Positions 22,049-31,300 of a stretch of DNA of 34,945 bases are shown one piece after another (within the stretch, counting starts at the first letter, position 1; every line of letters begins with the position of its first letter). Under the pieces are notes generated by a model. That model was given only the letters and a program-made list of their open reading frames with translations, ran no database searches and was not told the DNA's origin. The position numbers and the translations under genes are program-made. Origin of the DNA: an uncultured Lachnospiraceae bacterium (GTDB lineage: Bacteria > Bacillota > Clostridia > Lachnospirales > Lachnospiraceae); assembly GCA_937885345.1 (NCBI GenBank), contig CAKZZH010000047.1, forward strand, positions 1 to 34,945. The letters are read 5' to 3'.

Positions 22049-24352
22049 TTACAGCCTCTTGTGGCATGTTCTTGCGATAACATCGAGCTGCTGCTCCTTG
22101 GTAAGTGAGATAAACTTAACTGCGTATCCTGATACACGGATCGTGAAGTTAGCATACTCAGGCTTATCAGGATGCTCCATACAATCGATGAGTTTCTCTG
22201 TACCGAATACGTTAACATTAAGGTGATGTGCGCCCTGATCGAAATATCCGTCAAGTACGTTAACAAGTGTATTCTTACGCTCCTCATCAGTATGTCCGAG
22301 AGCATCGGGATTCATTGTCTGGGTATTGGAGATACCGTCAAGTGAATACTCATAAGGAACCTTTGCAACTGAGTTAAGAGATGCAATAAGTCCGTTCTGC
22401 TCTGCGCCGTATGAAGGTGAAGCACCGGGTGCGAAGGAAGCTCTTGCAGCTCTTCCGTCAGGTGTAGCACCGGTAGCCTTACCGTAAACTACGTTTGATG
22501 TGATGGTAAGGATTGAAGTTGTAGGCTCAGAGTTACGATATGTGTGATACTTCTTGATCTTCTCAATGAAGGTCTTAAGGAGCCATACTCCGATCTCATC
22601 AGCTCTCTCATCATCATTACCATACTTAGGGAATTCACCCTCTGTCTCAAATCCTGTAGCGATACCGTACTCGTTACGGATTACTTTAACCTTAGCATAC
22701 TTGATAGCTGAAAGTGAATCGATTACGTGAGAGAAACCTGCAATACCTGTTGCGAAAGTTCTTCTTGCATCTGTATCGATAAGAGCCATCTCAGCTGCCT
22801 CATAGTAATACTTATCATGCATATAGTGGATAAGGTTAAGGATGTTAACATACAAACCTGCAACCCAGTCAAGCATGATATCATACTTATGCATAACCTC
22901 ATCATAATCAAGGTACTCGGAAGTGATAGGAGCGATCTCGGGACCACACTGCATAGGCTGTCCGATTCTGGGATCTGCTTCACTGTACTTATGCTTCTCA
23001 TCATAATTATGAGTCTCATCCTTACCACCGTTGATAGCGTAAAGGAGAGCCTTAGCAAGGTTAGCACGTGCTCCGAAGAACTGAAGTTCCTTACCTGTCT
23101 GTGTAGCGGATACACAGCAGCAGATGCTGTAATCATCGCCCCAGATAGGCTTCATTACATCATCATTCTCATACTGGATAGAAGATGTAGCAACAGAAAT
23201 CTTAGCTGCATACTTCTTGAATGTCTCAGGAAGAGCTGATGAGTAAAGTACCGTAAGGTTGGGCTCAGGTGAAGGTCCCATGTTCTCAAGAGTATGAAGG
23301 AAACGGAAATCATTCTTGGTAACCATGTGACGTCCGTCCATTCCGATACCGCCAACCTCAAGTGTTGCCCAAACGGGATCGCCTGAGAATAACTGGTTGT
23401 ATGACTCAATTCTTGCGAACTTAACCATACGGAACTTCATTGTCATGTGATCGATAAGTTCCTGAGCCTCAGACTCAGTGATCTTACCTGCCTTGAGATC
23501 TCTCTCAATGTAGATATCAAGGAATGTAGAGATACGACCAACTGACATTGCAGCACCGTTCTGTGTCTTAATTGCTGCAAGATATCCGAAATATAACCAC
23601 TGAACAGCTTCCTTAGCATTAGCGGCAGGCTTGGAAATATCGAAACCGTAAATCTTAGCCATTTCCTTCATGCCCTTAAGAGCTCTGATCTGCTCTGCGA
23701 TCTCTTCTCTTAAACGGATAATATCATCTGTCATATCTCCATGTCCGCAGTTATTGAAATCCTTCTTCTTAGCGGCGATGATATGATCGATACCATAGAG
23801 AGCAACTCTTCTGTAGTCACCTACGATACGTCCACGTCCATATGTATCAGGAAGACCCGTAACGATATGTGTATAACGTGCGAGCTTCATCTCATCGGTA
23901 TAAGCATCGAATACAGCCTGGTTATGAGTCTTATGATATTCATTGAATATCTTGTCATATTTCTCATTAACATTGTATCCGTACTGAGCTGCTGCCTGCT
24001 GAGCCATCTTGATACCGCCAAAAGGCATAAATGCTCTCTTAAGGGGCTTGTCGGTCTGAAGACCAACGATCTGCTCAAGATCCTTCATAGACTCATCGAT
24101 ATAACCGGGGCCATAAGCTGTAAGGCTTGATACGATCTCTGTCTCACACTCAAGGACACCACCCTTCTCTCTCTCTGCTTTCTGAAGTTCCTGAAGTCTT
24201 CCCCAAAGTTTGTCTGTTGCCTCAGTAGGACCTTCAAGGAAACTCTCATCTCCGTCGTACTGAGTGTAATTCTTCTGAATGAAATCACGTACATTAATGT
24301 CGTCATTCCAATGACCGGTGTTAAATCCGGCCCACTGTTCGTAATTAGCCAT
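22049..24352 (-). CDS. pflB: Formate acetyltransferase (pyruvate formate-lyase)
   Basis: This 767-residue glycyl radical enzyme converts pyruvate and CoA to acetyl-CoA and formate, the main anaerobic pyruvate exit in Lachnospiraceae. The catalytic cysteine pair is C412-C413 in SICCCVSATQTG, and the radical glycine is G742 in RVSGYAVKF. ATG 24352 is chosen because AGGAGG lies eight bases upstream and MANYEQWAGF matches the family. The frame remains open to 24442, but that part covers the promoter. Codon use is strongly biased, as expected for a highly expressed gene. A consensus promoter and two leader repeats precede it. Confidence 0.97.
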   Translation of the reverse strand: MANYEQWAGFNTGHWNDDINVRDFIQKNYTQYDGDESFLEGPTEATDKLWGRLQELQKAEREKGGVLECETEIVSSLTAYGPGYIDESMKDLEQIVGLQTDKPLKRAFMPFGGIKMAQQAAAQYGYNVNEKYDKIFNEYHKTHNQAVFDAYTDEMKLARYTHIVTGLPDTYGRGRIVGDYRRVALYGIDHIIAAKKKDFNNCGHGDMTDDIIRLREEIAEQIRALKGMKEMAKIYGFDISKPAANAKEAVQWLYFGYLAAIKTQNGAAMSVGRISTFLDIYIERDLKAGKITESEAQELIDHMTMKFRMVKFARIESYNQLFSGDPVWATLEVGGIGMDGRHMVTKNDFRFLHTLENMGPSPEPNLTVLYSSALPETFKKYAAKISVATSSIQYENDDVMKPIWGDDYSICCCVSATQTGKELQFFGARANLAKALLYAINGGKDETHNYDEKHKYSEADPRIGQPMQCGPEIAPITSEYLDYDEVMHKYDIMLDWVAGLYVNILNLIHYMHDKYYYEAAEMALIDTDARRTFATGIAGFSHVIDSLSAIKYAKVKVIRNEYGIATGFETEGEFPKYGNDDERADEIGVWLLKTFIEKIKKYHTYRNSEPTTSILTITSNVVYGKATGATPDGRAARASFAPGASPSYGAEQNGLIASLNSVAKVPYEYSLDGISNTQTMNPDALGHTDEERKNTLVNVLDGYFDQGAHHLNVNVFGTEKLIDCMEHPDKPEYANFTIRVSGYAVKFISLTKEQQLDVIARTCHKRL

Positions 24353-24372
24353 TACAAATACCTCCTGTTTTA

Positions 24373-24403
24373 ATTTGATATTTTTTGTCATTTGATATTT
24401 TTT
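24373..24403. repeat. Direct repeats in the pflB leader
   Basis: ATTTGATATTTTTT occurs twice with 17-base period (24373-24386 and 24390-24403), between the predicted transcription start and the ribosome binding site. They could bind a regulator or simply reflect an AT-rich leader. Confidence 0.45.
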
Positions 24404-24413
24404 TAACAAGTTC

Positions 24414-24442
24414 AATATAACACTTTTGCAAGGCCTCGTCAA
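24414..24442 (-). promoter_or_regulatory. Promoter of pflB
   Basis: Minus strand TTGACG (24437-24442), a 17-base spacer, TATATT (24414-24419), with TGT before the -10. About 40 bases upstream of -35 lies a small palindrome CAGTG-CATTT-CACTG (24484-24498) that may be an operator. The rest of 24443-24546 is AT-rich with no gene. Confidence 0.8.
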
Positions 24443-24546
24443 GTAAATTGATAATAATTCCTATTTTTAATTTGTATATTTTTCAGTGCATTTCACTGCT
24501 CTGTATAATACCCTTTCAAAAGCCCTGTTTATAAGGAGTTCACCTC

Positions 24547-25632
24547 TTATTTGGCGGTGATATAGCCCTCTGCCGCAAGAAGCTCGGCACACAAAATTCC
24601 GCCACCTGCAGCACCTCTTACGGTGTTGTGTGAAAGGCCCACAAACTTGTAATCAAACACTTTATCCTCGCGAAGACGTCCAAATGAAACGCCAAATCCG
24701 TTCTCATAATCAACATCAAGAGCAACCTGAGGTCTGTTATCATCCTCAAGATACTGTATAAAATGCTTGGGCGCATTGGGAAGTTTGAGTTCCTGAGGCT
24801 TACCCGAGAAATTTCTCCACTTCTCAATGATCTCTTCCTTGGAAGGCTTCTTCTCAAAATTAACGAATACCGCAGCGGTATGTCCGTTAAGTACCGGAAC
24901 TCTGATACACTGTGAAGTGATAACGATATCCTTGGCAAGTTCTATTTTACCGTCAACGAGCTTACCCATTACACGAAGGGGCTCCATCTCGCTCTTCTCT
25001 TCTTCTCCCGCTATATAGGGGATGATGTTGCCGACCATCTCAGGCCAGTCCTTAAAGGTCTTGCCGGCGCCTGAAATAGCCTGATATGTGGTAGCTACGA
25101 CAAGTTTGGGACCGAATTCCTTAAGTGCGAATATTGCAGGTGTATAGCTCTGAATTGAACAATTGGGCTTAACTGCGATAAATCCTCTGGTTGTGCCGAG
25201 TCTCTTCTTCTGATAAGGAATGAGGCCTATATGCTCAGGGTTTATCTCGGGAACGATAATAGGAACATCCTCGGTCCAACGATGTGCACTGTTATTGGAA
25301 ACAACAGGTGTTTCGGTCTTGGCATATTCTTCCTCGATTTTCTTAATCTCTTCCTTGGACATATCAACAGCAGAGAACACAAAATCCACCTGCGAAGCAA
25401 CCTCTTCAACCTCATTGACATTCTTAACGACAATCTTTTTAACAGCTTCGGGCATGGGTGTATCCATCTTCCATCTGTCACCTACGGCGTCCTCATAAGT
25501 CTTGCCTGCACTTCTGGGGCTTGCAGCTATTGTAGTAACTTCAAACCAGGGGTGATTCTCAAGAAGAGAGATAAATCTCTGTCCAACCATTCCGGTACCA
25601 CCGAGGATACCAACTTTAAGCTTCTTGTCCAT
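24547..25632 (-). CDS. asd: Aspartate-semialdehyde dehydrogenase (archaeal/fungal-type)
   Basis: This 361-residue NADP enzyme reduces aspartyl phosphate to aspartate semialdehyde in the lysine, threonine and methionine pathway. The nucleotide-binding GGTGMVGQ lies at 11-18, the catalytic cysteine is C158 in VKPNCSIQS, and H251 lies in PVLNGHTAA. The sequence type (SNNSAHRW, ISGAGKTF, DWPEMVGN) is the archaeal/fungal subgroup common in Clostridia. ATG 25632 has GGAG seven bases upstream. The leader has a GC-rich hairpin. It follows a tRNA-Thr unit, whose terminator separates them. Confidence 0.94.
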   Translation of the reverse strand: MDKKLKVGILGGTGMVGQRFISLLENHPWFEVTTIAASPRSAGKTYEDAVGDRWKMDTPMPEAVKKIVVKNVNEVEEVASQVDFVFSAVDMSKEEIKKIEEEYAKTETPVVSNNSAHRWTEDVPIIVPEINPEHIGLIPYQKKRLGTTRGFIAVKPNCSIQSYTPAIFALKEFGPKLVVATTYQAISGAGKTFKDWPEMVGNIIPYIAGEEEKSEMEPLRVMGKLVDGKIELAKDIVITSQCIRVPVLNGHTAAVFVNFEKKPSKEEIIEKWRNFSGKPQELKLPNAPKHFIQYLEDDNRPQVALDVDYENGFGVSFGRLREDKVFDYKFVGLSHNTVRGAAGGGILCAELLAAEGYITAK

Positions 25633-25648
25633 TTTACATCTCCTTACG

Positions 25649-25679
25649 GCTGCCGGCGCGCCTTGCGCCGATGTGCAGC
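25649..25679 (-). promoter_or_regulatory. GC-rich hairpin in the asd leader
   Basis: An outer stem GCTGC/GCAGC and an inner stem CGGCGC/GCGCCG form one long hairpin that ends just before the ribosome binding site. There is no T-run and no lysine-riboswitch-like architecture. Function unknown; a leader-stability or translation effect is possible. Confidence 0.4.
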
Positions 25680-25701
25680 AAATAATGTATAAAATAATAT
25701 T

Positions 25702-25731
25702 AAAAAACCCCGATGCCAGGCCGGCACGGGG
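25702..25731 (-). terminator. Intrinsic terminator after tRNA-Thr
   Basis: CCCCG-TGCC pairs with GGCA-T-CGGGG (one bulged base, loop GGCCT), followed by six T on the minus strand. It starts nine bases after the tRNA 3' end. Confidence 0.85.
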
Positions 25732-25739
25732 CTCTTAAA

Positions 25740-25812
25740 AGCTGCTAACGGGAGTCGGACCCGTGACCTCCGCCTTACCAAGGCGACGCTCTACCAACTG
25801 AGCCATAGCAGC
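25740..25812 (-). tRNA. tRNA-Thr, anticodon GGT
   Basis: The cloverleaf closes fully. The acceptor stem is GCTGCTA with TAGCAGC, the D arm includes GGCTCAGTTGGTAGAGC, and the anticodon stem TCGCC/GGCGG carries loop TTGGTAA, giving anticodon GGT (threonine ACC/ACT). The T arm has loop GTCCGACTC. The discriminator base would be T, and CCA is not encoded. It is a single tRNA with its own promoter and terminator. Confidence 0.95.
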
Positions 25813-25832
25813 ATACCTAACGTACGGTTAGT

Positions 25833-25861
25833 AGAATAACACAATTTAAGAACTAAGGCAA
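25833..25861 (-). promoter_or_regulatory. Promoter of tRNA-Thr
   Basis: Minus strand TTGCCT (25856-25861), a 17-base spacer, TATTCT (25833-25838) preceded by TGT. It places transcription start about 14 bases before the tRNA. Bases 25862-25934 are AT-rich and show no gene or clear terminator for the upstream neighbour. Confidence 0.7.
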
Positions 25862-25934
25862 CAAAAAATTTATGAAATTTATGTGTTGATAATAAACGAA
25901 AATAACCGGACATAAATAAGGATAAATGAGCAAT

Positions 25935-27611
25935 TTAACCATCATAACCGATTTCGTCGGCGCGCTTAATAAACTCATCTATTGTTAGAGGTTTTGAATA
26001 ATAATACCCCTGAAAACTCGTCACATCGAAGTTATTCTTAATATAATCCTTCATACTCTCCGTTTCGATACCTTCAACGCAAACCCTGATCCCAAGTCTT
26101 CTGGCGCATGTCGCAACCGTATCAAGGAGAATCTGCTGCTGGGCGTCCGTCTCGATATCGGTAACAAAGCTTCTGTCAATCTTGATCTGGTTGATCGGCA
26201 ATCTGAAGAGCAGACCGAGCGCAGAATAGCCCGTTCCAAAATCATCAAGCGAAACACGTATCTTGTAAGAATTGATAAATTCAATATCCGAACGAAGTCT
26301 GTTCTCATCGATAAGTCTGCATCTCTCGGTAAGTTCAAGCCTTATATTCTCGGGAGGAAATCCTACTTCTTTAACTATATCGACAAGAGTTCTTCTGAAC
26401 TCTTCTCTCTGAAGCTGTGTATATGCGATATTGATATTAACGATAAAATCCGGATCCTTCGGAAGCAATTTAAGAGCGTCCCTAAGTGCCTGGCGTATAA
26501 TCCAGTTACCGAGTTCGAAGAATACCGAATCCTTCTCGAGCCATTCAATAAAGTAATTGGGCGGTACAACGCCAAAGCCGGCACCCTTCCATCTAAGAAG
26601 CGCCTCCATTCCGGAAACCTTCTCATTCTCAACGCAAACGATGGGCTGATACATAAGATAGAAGCCGTTATATTCATCAAGCACACTGTCCCTGATAACA
26701 TTGAATGTAGCAAGTTTGCGTTTGTTCTCAATAAAATACGAATTCTCAAATATCTCAAGGCCCGAACGCGGTGACTCCTTGGCCTTGCTGAGCGCGAACT
26801 GAGCGCTGGTATATATCGTGTTGGCTTCAAGATCGTAATCATCCGAATATACGGCGCCGCCGCACACATCGACGATTATCCTGTCCGAGCCTACCAAAAC
26901 ACCACCTTTGAGAAAACTCTTTATGCAATCAAACATATTGGTAACATCAAACATGGATGTTCCCTGCGCATCTATAAGAAATGCAAATTTGGTGCCGTCT
27001 GTACGAAAGATGCTGACATTCTTGCGAATCTTAAGAAGATATAAGGACAATTCCTTAAGTACTTTGTTACCGACGGTATATCCGTACATATTGTTGACAT
27101 TAAAGAAATTCCTGAGTCCTATGATAAGAAGATAATAAGGCCGTTTCTCTTCCATTCTCTCCTTAAGCATCCACATAAGCGTGCTTCTGGTAAAGAGACC
27201 CGTTACGGAATCAAAGGTGTCATCCACCTCATGATTGATGATATTACCCATAAAAATACATGGTTTACCCCGATCATCCCTTATAAGATGGCCCTTACAG
27301 GTAACGGTAACATAGACACCATCGGCATTCTTGGCGCGATAAAGCATATCATGCACCTCACTCTCACCGGAGAAGATTGCAGCGATGCTTTTCTTATAGT
27401 CATCTCGATACTCAGGGTCTATATGTTCGAGCCATATATCACCTGCATGTTCCATCTGCGAATCGGGAAGTCCGAAATATTCGATAGCAGCATCGGACCA
27501 GATCGAAATGTCCGAAGCAATATCACAGACAAAGACGTACCTGCCGGGCTCTGTATCCGACAAAGCCTTAAAGATGTCCATATTAATGCGATTAAATACA
27601 CCATTATCCAT
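25935..27611 (-). CDS. PAS-GGDEF-EAL protein, probable c-di-GMP phosphodiesterase
   Basis: This 558-residue cytoplasmic protein has a PAS domain (about 20-125), a GGDEF domain (about 130-290) and an EAL domain (about 300-555). The GGDEF signature is degenerate (TDGTKF at 204-209), so diguanylate cyclase activity is unlikely. The EAL domain keeps its key pieces: EALLRW (336-341), LELTE, DDFGTGYSAL, IKIDRSFV, VEGIET and QGYYYSKP. This predicts c-di-GMP breakdown, perhaps controlled by a PAS ligand and by GTP binding to the degenerate GGDEF. ATG 27611 has GGAGG eight bases upstream; an earlier ATG at 27629 would lie upstream of the predicted transcription start. No transmembrane segment is seen. 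Confidence 0.9.
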   Translation of the reverse strand: MDNGVFNRINMDIFKALSDTEPGRYVFVCDIASDISIWSDAAIEYFGLPDSQMEHAGDIWLEHIDPEYRDDYKKSIAAIFSGESEVHDMLYRAKNADGVYVTVTCKGHLIRDDRGKPCIFMGNIINHEVDDTFDSVTGLFTRSTLMWMLKERMEEKRPYYLLIIGLRNFFNVNNMYGYTVGNKVLKELSLYLLKIRKNVSIFRTDGTKFAFLIDAQGTSMFDVTNMFDCIKSFLKGGVLVGSDRIIVDVCGGAVYSDDYDLEANTIYTSAQFALSKAKESPRSGLEIFENSYFIENKRKLATFNVIRDSVLDEYNGFYLMYQPIVCVENEKVSGMEALLRWKGAGFGVVPPNYFIEWLEKDSVFFELGNWIIRQALRDALKLLPKDPDFIVNINIAYTQLQREEFRRTLVDIVKEVGFPPENIRLELTERCRLIDENRLRSDIEFINSYKIRVSLDDFGTGYSALGLLFRLPINQIKIDRSFVTDIETDAQQQILLDTVATCARRLGIRVCVEGIETESMKDYIKNNFDVTSFQGYYYSKPLTIDEFIKRADEIGYDG

Positions 27612-27631
27612 AATAGCACCCTCCGACATTG

Positions 27632-27660
27632 ATTATACAGCTTTTTCAGGTAAAGTACAA
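27632..27660 (-). promoter_or_regulatory. Promoter of the PAS-GGDEF-EAL gene
   Basis: Minus strand TTGTAC (27655-27660), a 17-base spacer, TATAAT (27632-27637). The predicted transcript starts only about 14 bases before ATG 27611, leaving a very short leader beginning near the ribosome binding site. Confidence 0.65.
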
Positions 27661-27665
27661 CCGAA

Positions 27666-28361
27666 TCAGTCATCATCCCCGTATATCCTGAATCCCGGAT
27701 AATATCTAAAAAACACCTTTGCAATAATACGGTCCCTTGTAACAGGACCCCAGCTTCGCGAATCATTTGAGTGATTACGATTATCCCCCAAAGTATAATA
27801 CTCATTGTCGGCAAGCACAACCGTCTGATTATTGGCCAAATCGGCCTGATTCGGTTCTTCATAGAGATAATCTTCAACAAGATGAAACTCCTCACCGTCA
27901 ACAGTCGTTATATATATCTCTCCGGCGCTGATTCTTACAGTCTCTCCGGGAAGGCCGATAACTCTCTTAACATAGAGCTCACCTTCATCTGCCGGATTAG
28001 GAGTCCTGAATATAACAATATCTCCTCTTTCGGGATCACTGAAATAATAGATTACTCTGTTTCCGAAAAGCCTGCTGCCCACCGGTATCGTGGAAACCAT
28101 TGAAGAAGTCGGAACCTGAGCATTAACAACTACAAAAGCAAGCAGTAAAACGGCAACCAACACTCCGATAAGGATAACCCTTGCATATTCGAATATGGTC
28201 CTGCCCATACTCTTATACACTTCATCTTCGGAAGAAAGACTCTGCGTTTTATCCTTCTCTATTTCAAAATCTTCGTCATCCTCCTCATAACGCCTATGCC
28301 TGTCATAGGCATCATGAGCAAGTCCGACTCTTTCTCTGTTTTCAGACGGTTCGTCTAACAT
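27666..28361 (-). CDS. lepB: Signal peptidase I
   Basis: This 231-residue membrane serine protease removes signal peptides from exported proteins. A long charged cytoplasmic N-terminus (1-55, rich in Asp, Glu and Arg) precedes one transmembrane helix (about 60-80). The catalytic serine is S87 in VPTSSMVSTI and the general-base lysine is K132 in LYVKRVIGLPGE; GDNRNHSNDSR near the C-terminus is typical. ATG 28361 has GGAG eight bases upstream. It lies 14 bases after the purL stop and is probably co-transcribed with it. Confidence 0.94.
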   Translation of the reverse strand: MLDEPSENRERVGLAHDAYDRHRRYEEDDEDFEIEKDKTQSLSSEDEVYKSMGRTIFEYARVILIGVLVAVLLLAFVVVNAQVPTSSMVSTIPVGSRLFGNRVIYYFSDPERGDIVIFRTPNPADEGELYVKRVIGLPGETVRISAGEIYITTVDGEEFHLVEDYLYEEPNQADLANNQTVVLADNEYYTLGDNRNHSNDSRSWGPVTRDRIIAKVFFRYYPGFRIYGDDD

Positions 28362-28375
28362 GATATATCTCCATT

Positions 28376-31300
28376 CTAGCTAAAATACTTAACACCCGAC
28401 TCAAAAATTTTAAGATCCTGTTCACCGTAAATATTGATGGCAACACCGTCTCCGCGTCTCTCTGAATGAGCCATTTTACCGAGGATACGTCCATCCTCGC
28501 TTGTAATACCCTCGATCGCGGCATACGAGCCGTTGACATTCCACTCGCTGTCCATTGTGGGCGTGCCGTCAAGGAGGCAGTACTGCGTTGCGATCTGACC
28601 GTTTGCGGCAAGCTTTGCAAGCCACTCGTCATTGGCAACAAAACGTCCCTCACCATGTGATGCAGGGTTGGTATATACACCGCCGAGAGTTGCGCCGGCA
28701 AGCCAGGGCGACTTGTTGGAAGTAACTCTGGTGTAGACCATTCTTGAAACATGGCGACCTATCGTATTCATAGTAAGTGTCGGTGAATCAGCCTTCTGCT
28801 CCGTGATCTTGCCGTAAGGAAGAAGTCCGAGCTTGATAAGAGCCTGGAAACCGTTACAGATACCGAGAACAAGGCCGTCCCTGTTGTCGATAAGGTTCTG
28901 CATTGCTTCCCTAAGCTTCTCATTACGGAAAGCCGTAGCAAAGAATTTGGCAGATCCTTCAGGCTCATCACCTGCCGAGAAACCGCCGGGGAACATTACG
29001 ATCTGAGCTTCACCGATGGACTCAACAAAAGTATCCACGCTATTTCGTATATCTTCAGGTGTAAGGTTGGAAAATACCTTGGTGATAACGCTTGCGCCGG
29101 CTCTCTCAAAAGCTTTGGCGGAATCATACTCGCAGTTGGTTCCGGGGAATACCGGAATAAATACCGTAGGCTTTGCAACCTTATTCTTGCAAACATATAT
29201 ATCTTTGGCCTGATACAAAGGCGTATCAACAGCATCCGCTGCAGACTTTGCCTTGGCAGGGAATACTTTATCAAGTGGCTTCTTCCAGGTCTTTAAGGCC
29301 TCATCAAGCGCTATTACGGTGCCTGCATATGTAAAATTCGAATCATCGGTTACTTTACCGATCACAGTATATTCACCCTTAAGAGCGTCAAGTTTACCGG
29401 CTGCGACTTCGGCGACGATATAGCCGTATGCGGGTGCAAAGAGAAGCTTTGCATCGACCGCTTCATCGATACATACACCAAGCATATTACCGAAAGCCAT
29501 CTTGCTGATCGATTCAACAATACCCTTACGTCCGGCAACATAAGCCGAAACAATGCTGCCGCTTGCAATATCAGCCATAACGGCATCATACTGAGCCATA
29601 ACCTCGTCATATACGGGAAGATCGTACTCATCTCTCGCAAGCTTAAACAGAACAATGGCATTACCCGCCTTCTTAAACTCAGGTGTGATAATATCCTTGC
29701 CGTCAGCGGTATCAACCGCAAATGAAACAAGTGTATTGGGAACATCCAGGTCATTGAAAGTACCGGACATCGAATCCTTACCACCGATCGAAGGAAGTCC
29801 GAAACGCAGCTGTGCCTCAAACGCACCGAGAAGTGCCTTCATAGGCTCACCCCATCTTGTAGGATCCTGTGTCATCCTTCTAAAATACTCCTGGAATGTA
29901 AATCTTATTTTCTTATAATCACCACCGGCTGCCACGATCTTGGACATTGATTCGACAACCGCATATATTGCGCCATGGTATGCGCTCCAGCTTGAAAGAT
30001 AAGGATCATAGCCGTAGCTCATCATGGTTACAAGGTCCGTACTGCCTTTAAGAATAGGGAGCTTTGCAACCATTGTCTGAACCTCTGTAAGCTGGTACTG
30101 TCCGCCGTAAGGCATAAATACCGAACCCGCACCGATCGAACCGTCGAACATCTCAACAAGGCCCTTCTGCGAGCAGACATTAAGATCCGATAAAGTATCC
30201 ATCCAGGCTTTCCTTACATCCGTAACTTCGGGCGCATCAAAAAGTCCGCCGTTTTCCGCAGGCATCGTAACCTTAACATCGGTCTCCTGATGAGCTCCAT
30301 TGGTATTGAGGAACGCTCTGCTGATATTAACAATATCCTTGCCTCTCCAGTTAAGTACAAGTCTGGGTTCCTCTGTAACCTTGGCAACCGCAATTGCTTC
30401 GAGGTTTTCCTGAGCAGCATAATCAAGGAATGCATCAACATCCTTTGGATCCACAACAACTGCCATTCTCTCCTGGGACTCGGAGATAGCAAGCTCCGTT
30501 CCGTCAAGTCCGGCATATTTCTTAGGTACAAGATCAAGATTAACTGTAAGGCCGTCCGCAAGCTCGCCGATAGCAACGGACACGCCGCCCGCACCAAAGT
30601 CATTACACTTCTTAATAAGTCTGCTGACCTCGGGACGTCTGAAGAGGCGCTGTATTTTACGCTCTGTAGGAGCATTACCCTTCTGAACCTCTGCACCGCA
30701 CGTCTCGATACTCTTCTCGGTATGAACCTTGGACGAACCGGTAGCACCGCCGCAACCGTCTCTTCCCGTTCTTCCGCCGAGGAGGATGATTATATCTCCG
30801 GGATCGGATGTTTCCCTTATAACATCGCGTCTGGGAGCAGCTCCCATAACGGCACCGATCTCCATTCTCTTGGCAACATATCCGGGATGATATATTTCTT
30901 TAACATAACCCGTCGCAAGTCCGATCTGATTACCGTATGAGCTGTAACCATGAGCAGCCTCGCGCACGATCTTCTTCTGAGGAAGCTTGCCGTGAAGCGT
31001 CTGCTCAAGCGGAAGTGTGGGATCTGCCGCACCCGTGATCCTCATTGCCTGATATACATAAGTTCTGCCCGAAAGCGGATCTCTTATGGCACCGCCAAGA
31101 CATGTTGCGGCACCACCGAAAGGCTCGATCTCGGTAGGATGGTTATGCGTTTCATTTTTAAAATTAACAAGCCACTCTTCTACATGCTCGCCGTTTGGAT
31201 CTTCGCTTCCGTCTTCCTTTATACCGCCGCGAACCTTAACGGGAACAACGATCGAGCAGGCATTGATCTCATCGGATTTCTCCATATCTTCAAGCTTGCC

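Noticed and set aside
25633..25701. Lysine riboswitch before asd
   Set aside because: The leader is too short and contains only one hairpin, not the five-helix lysine aptamer.
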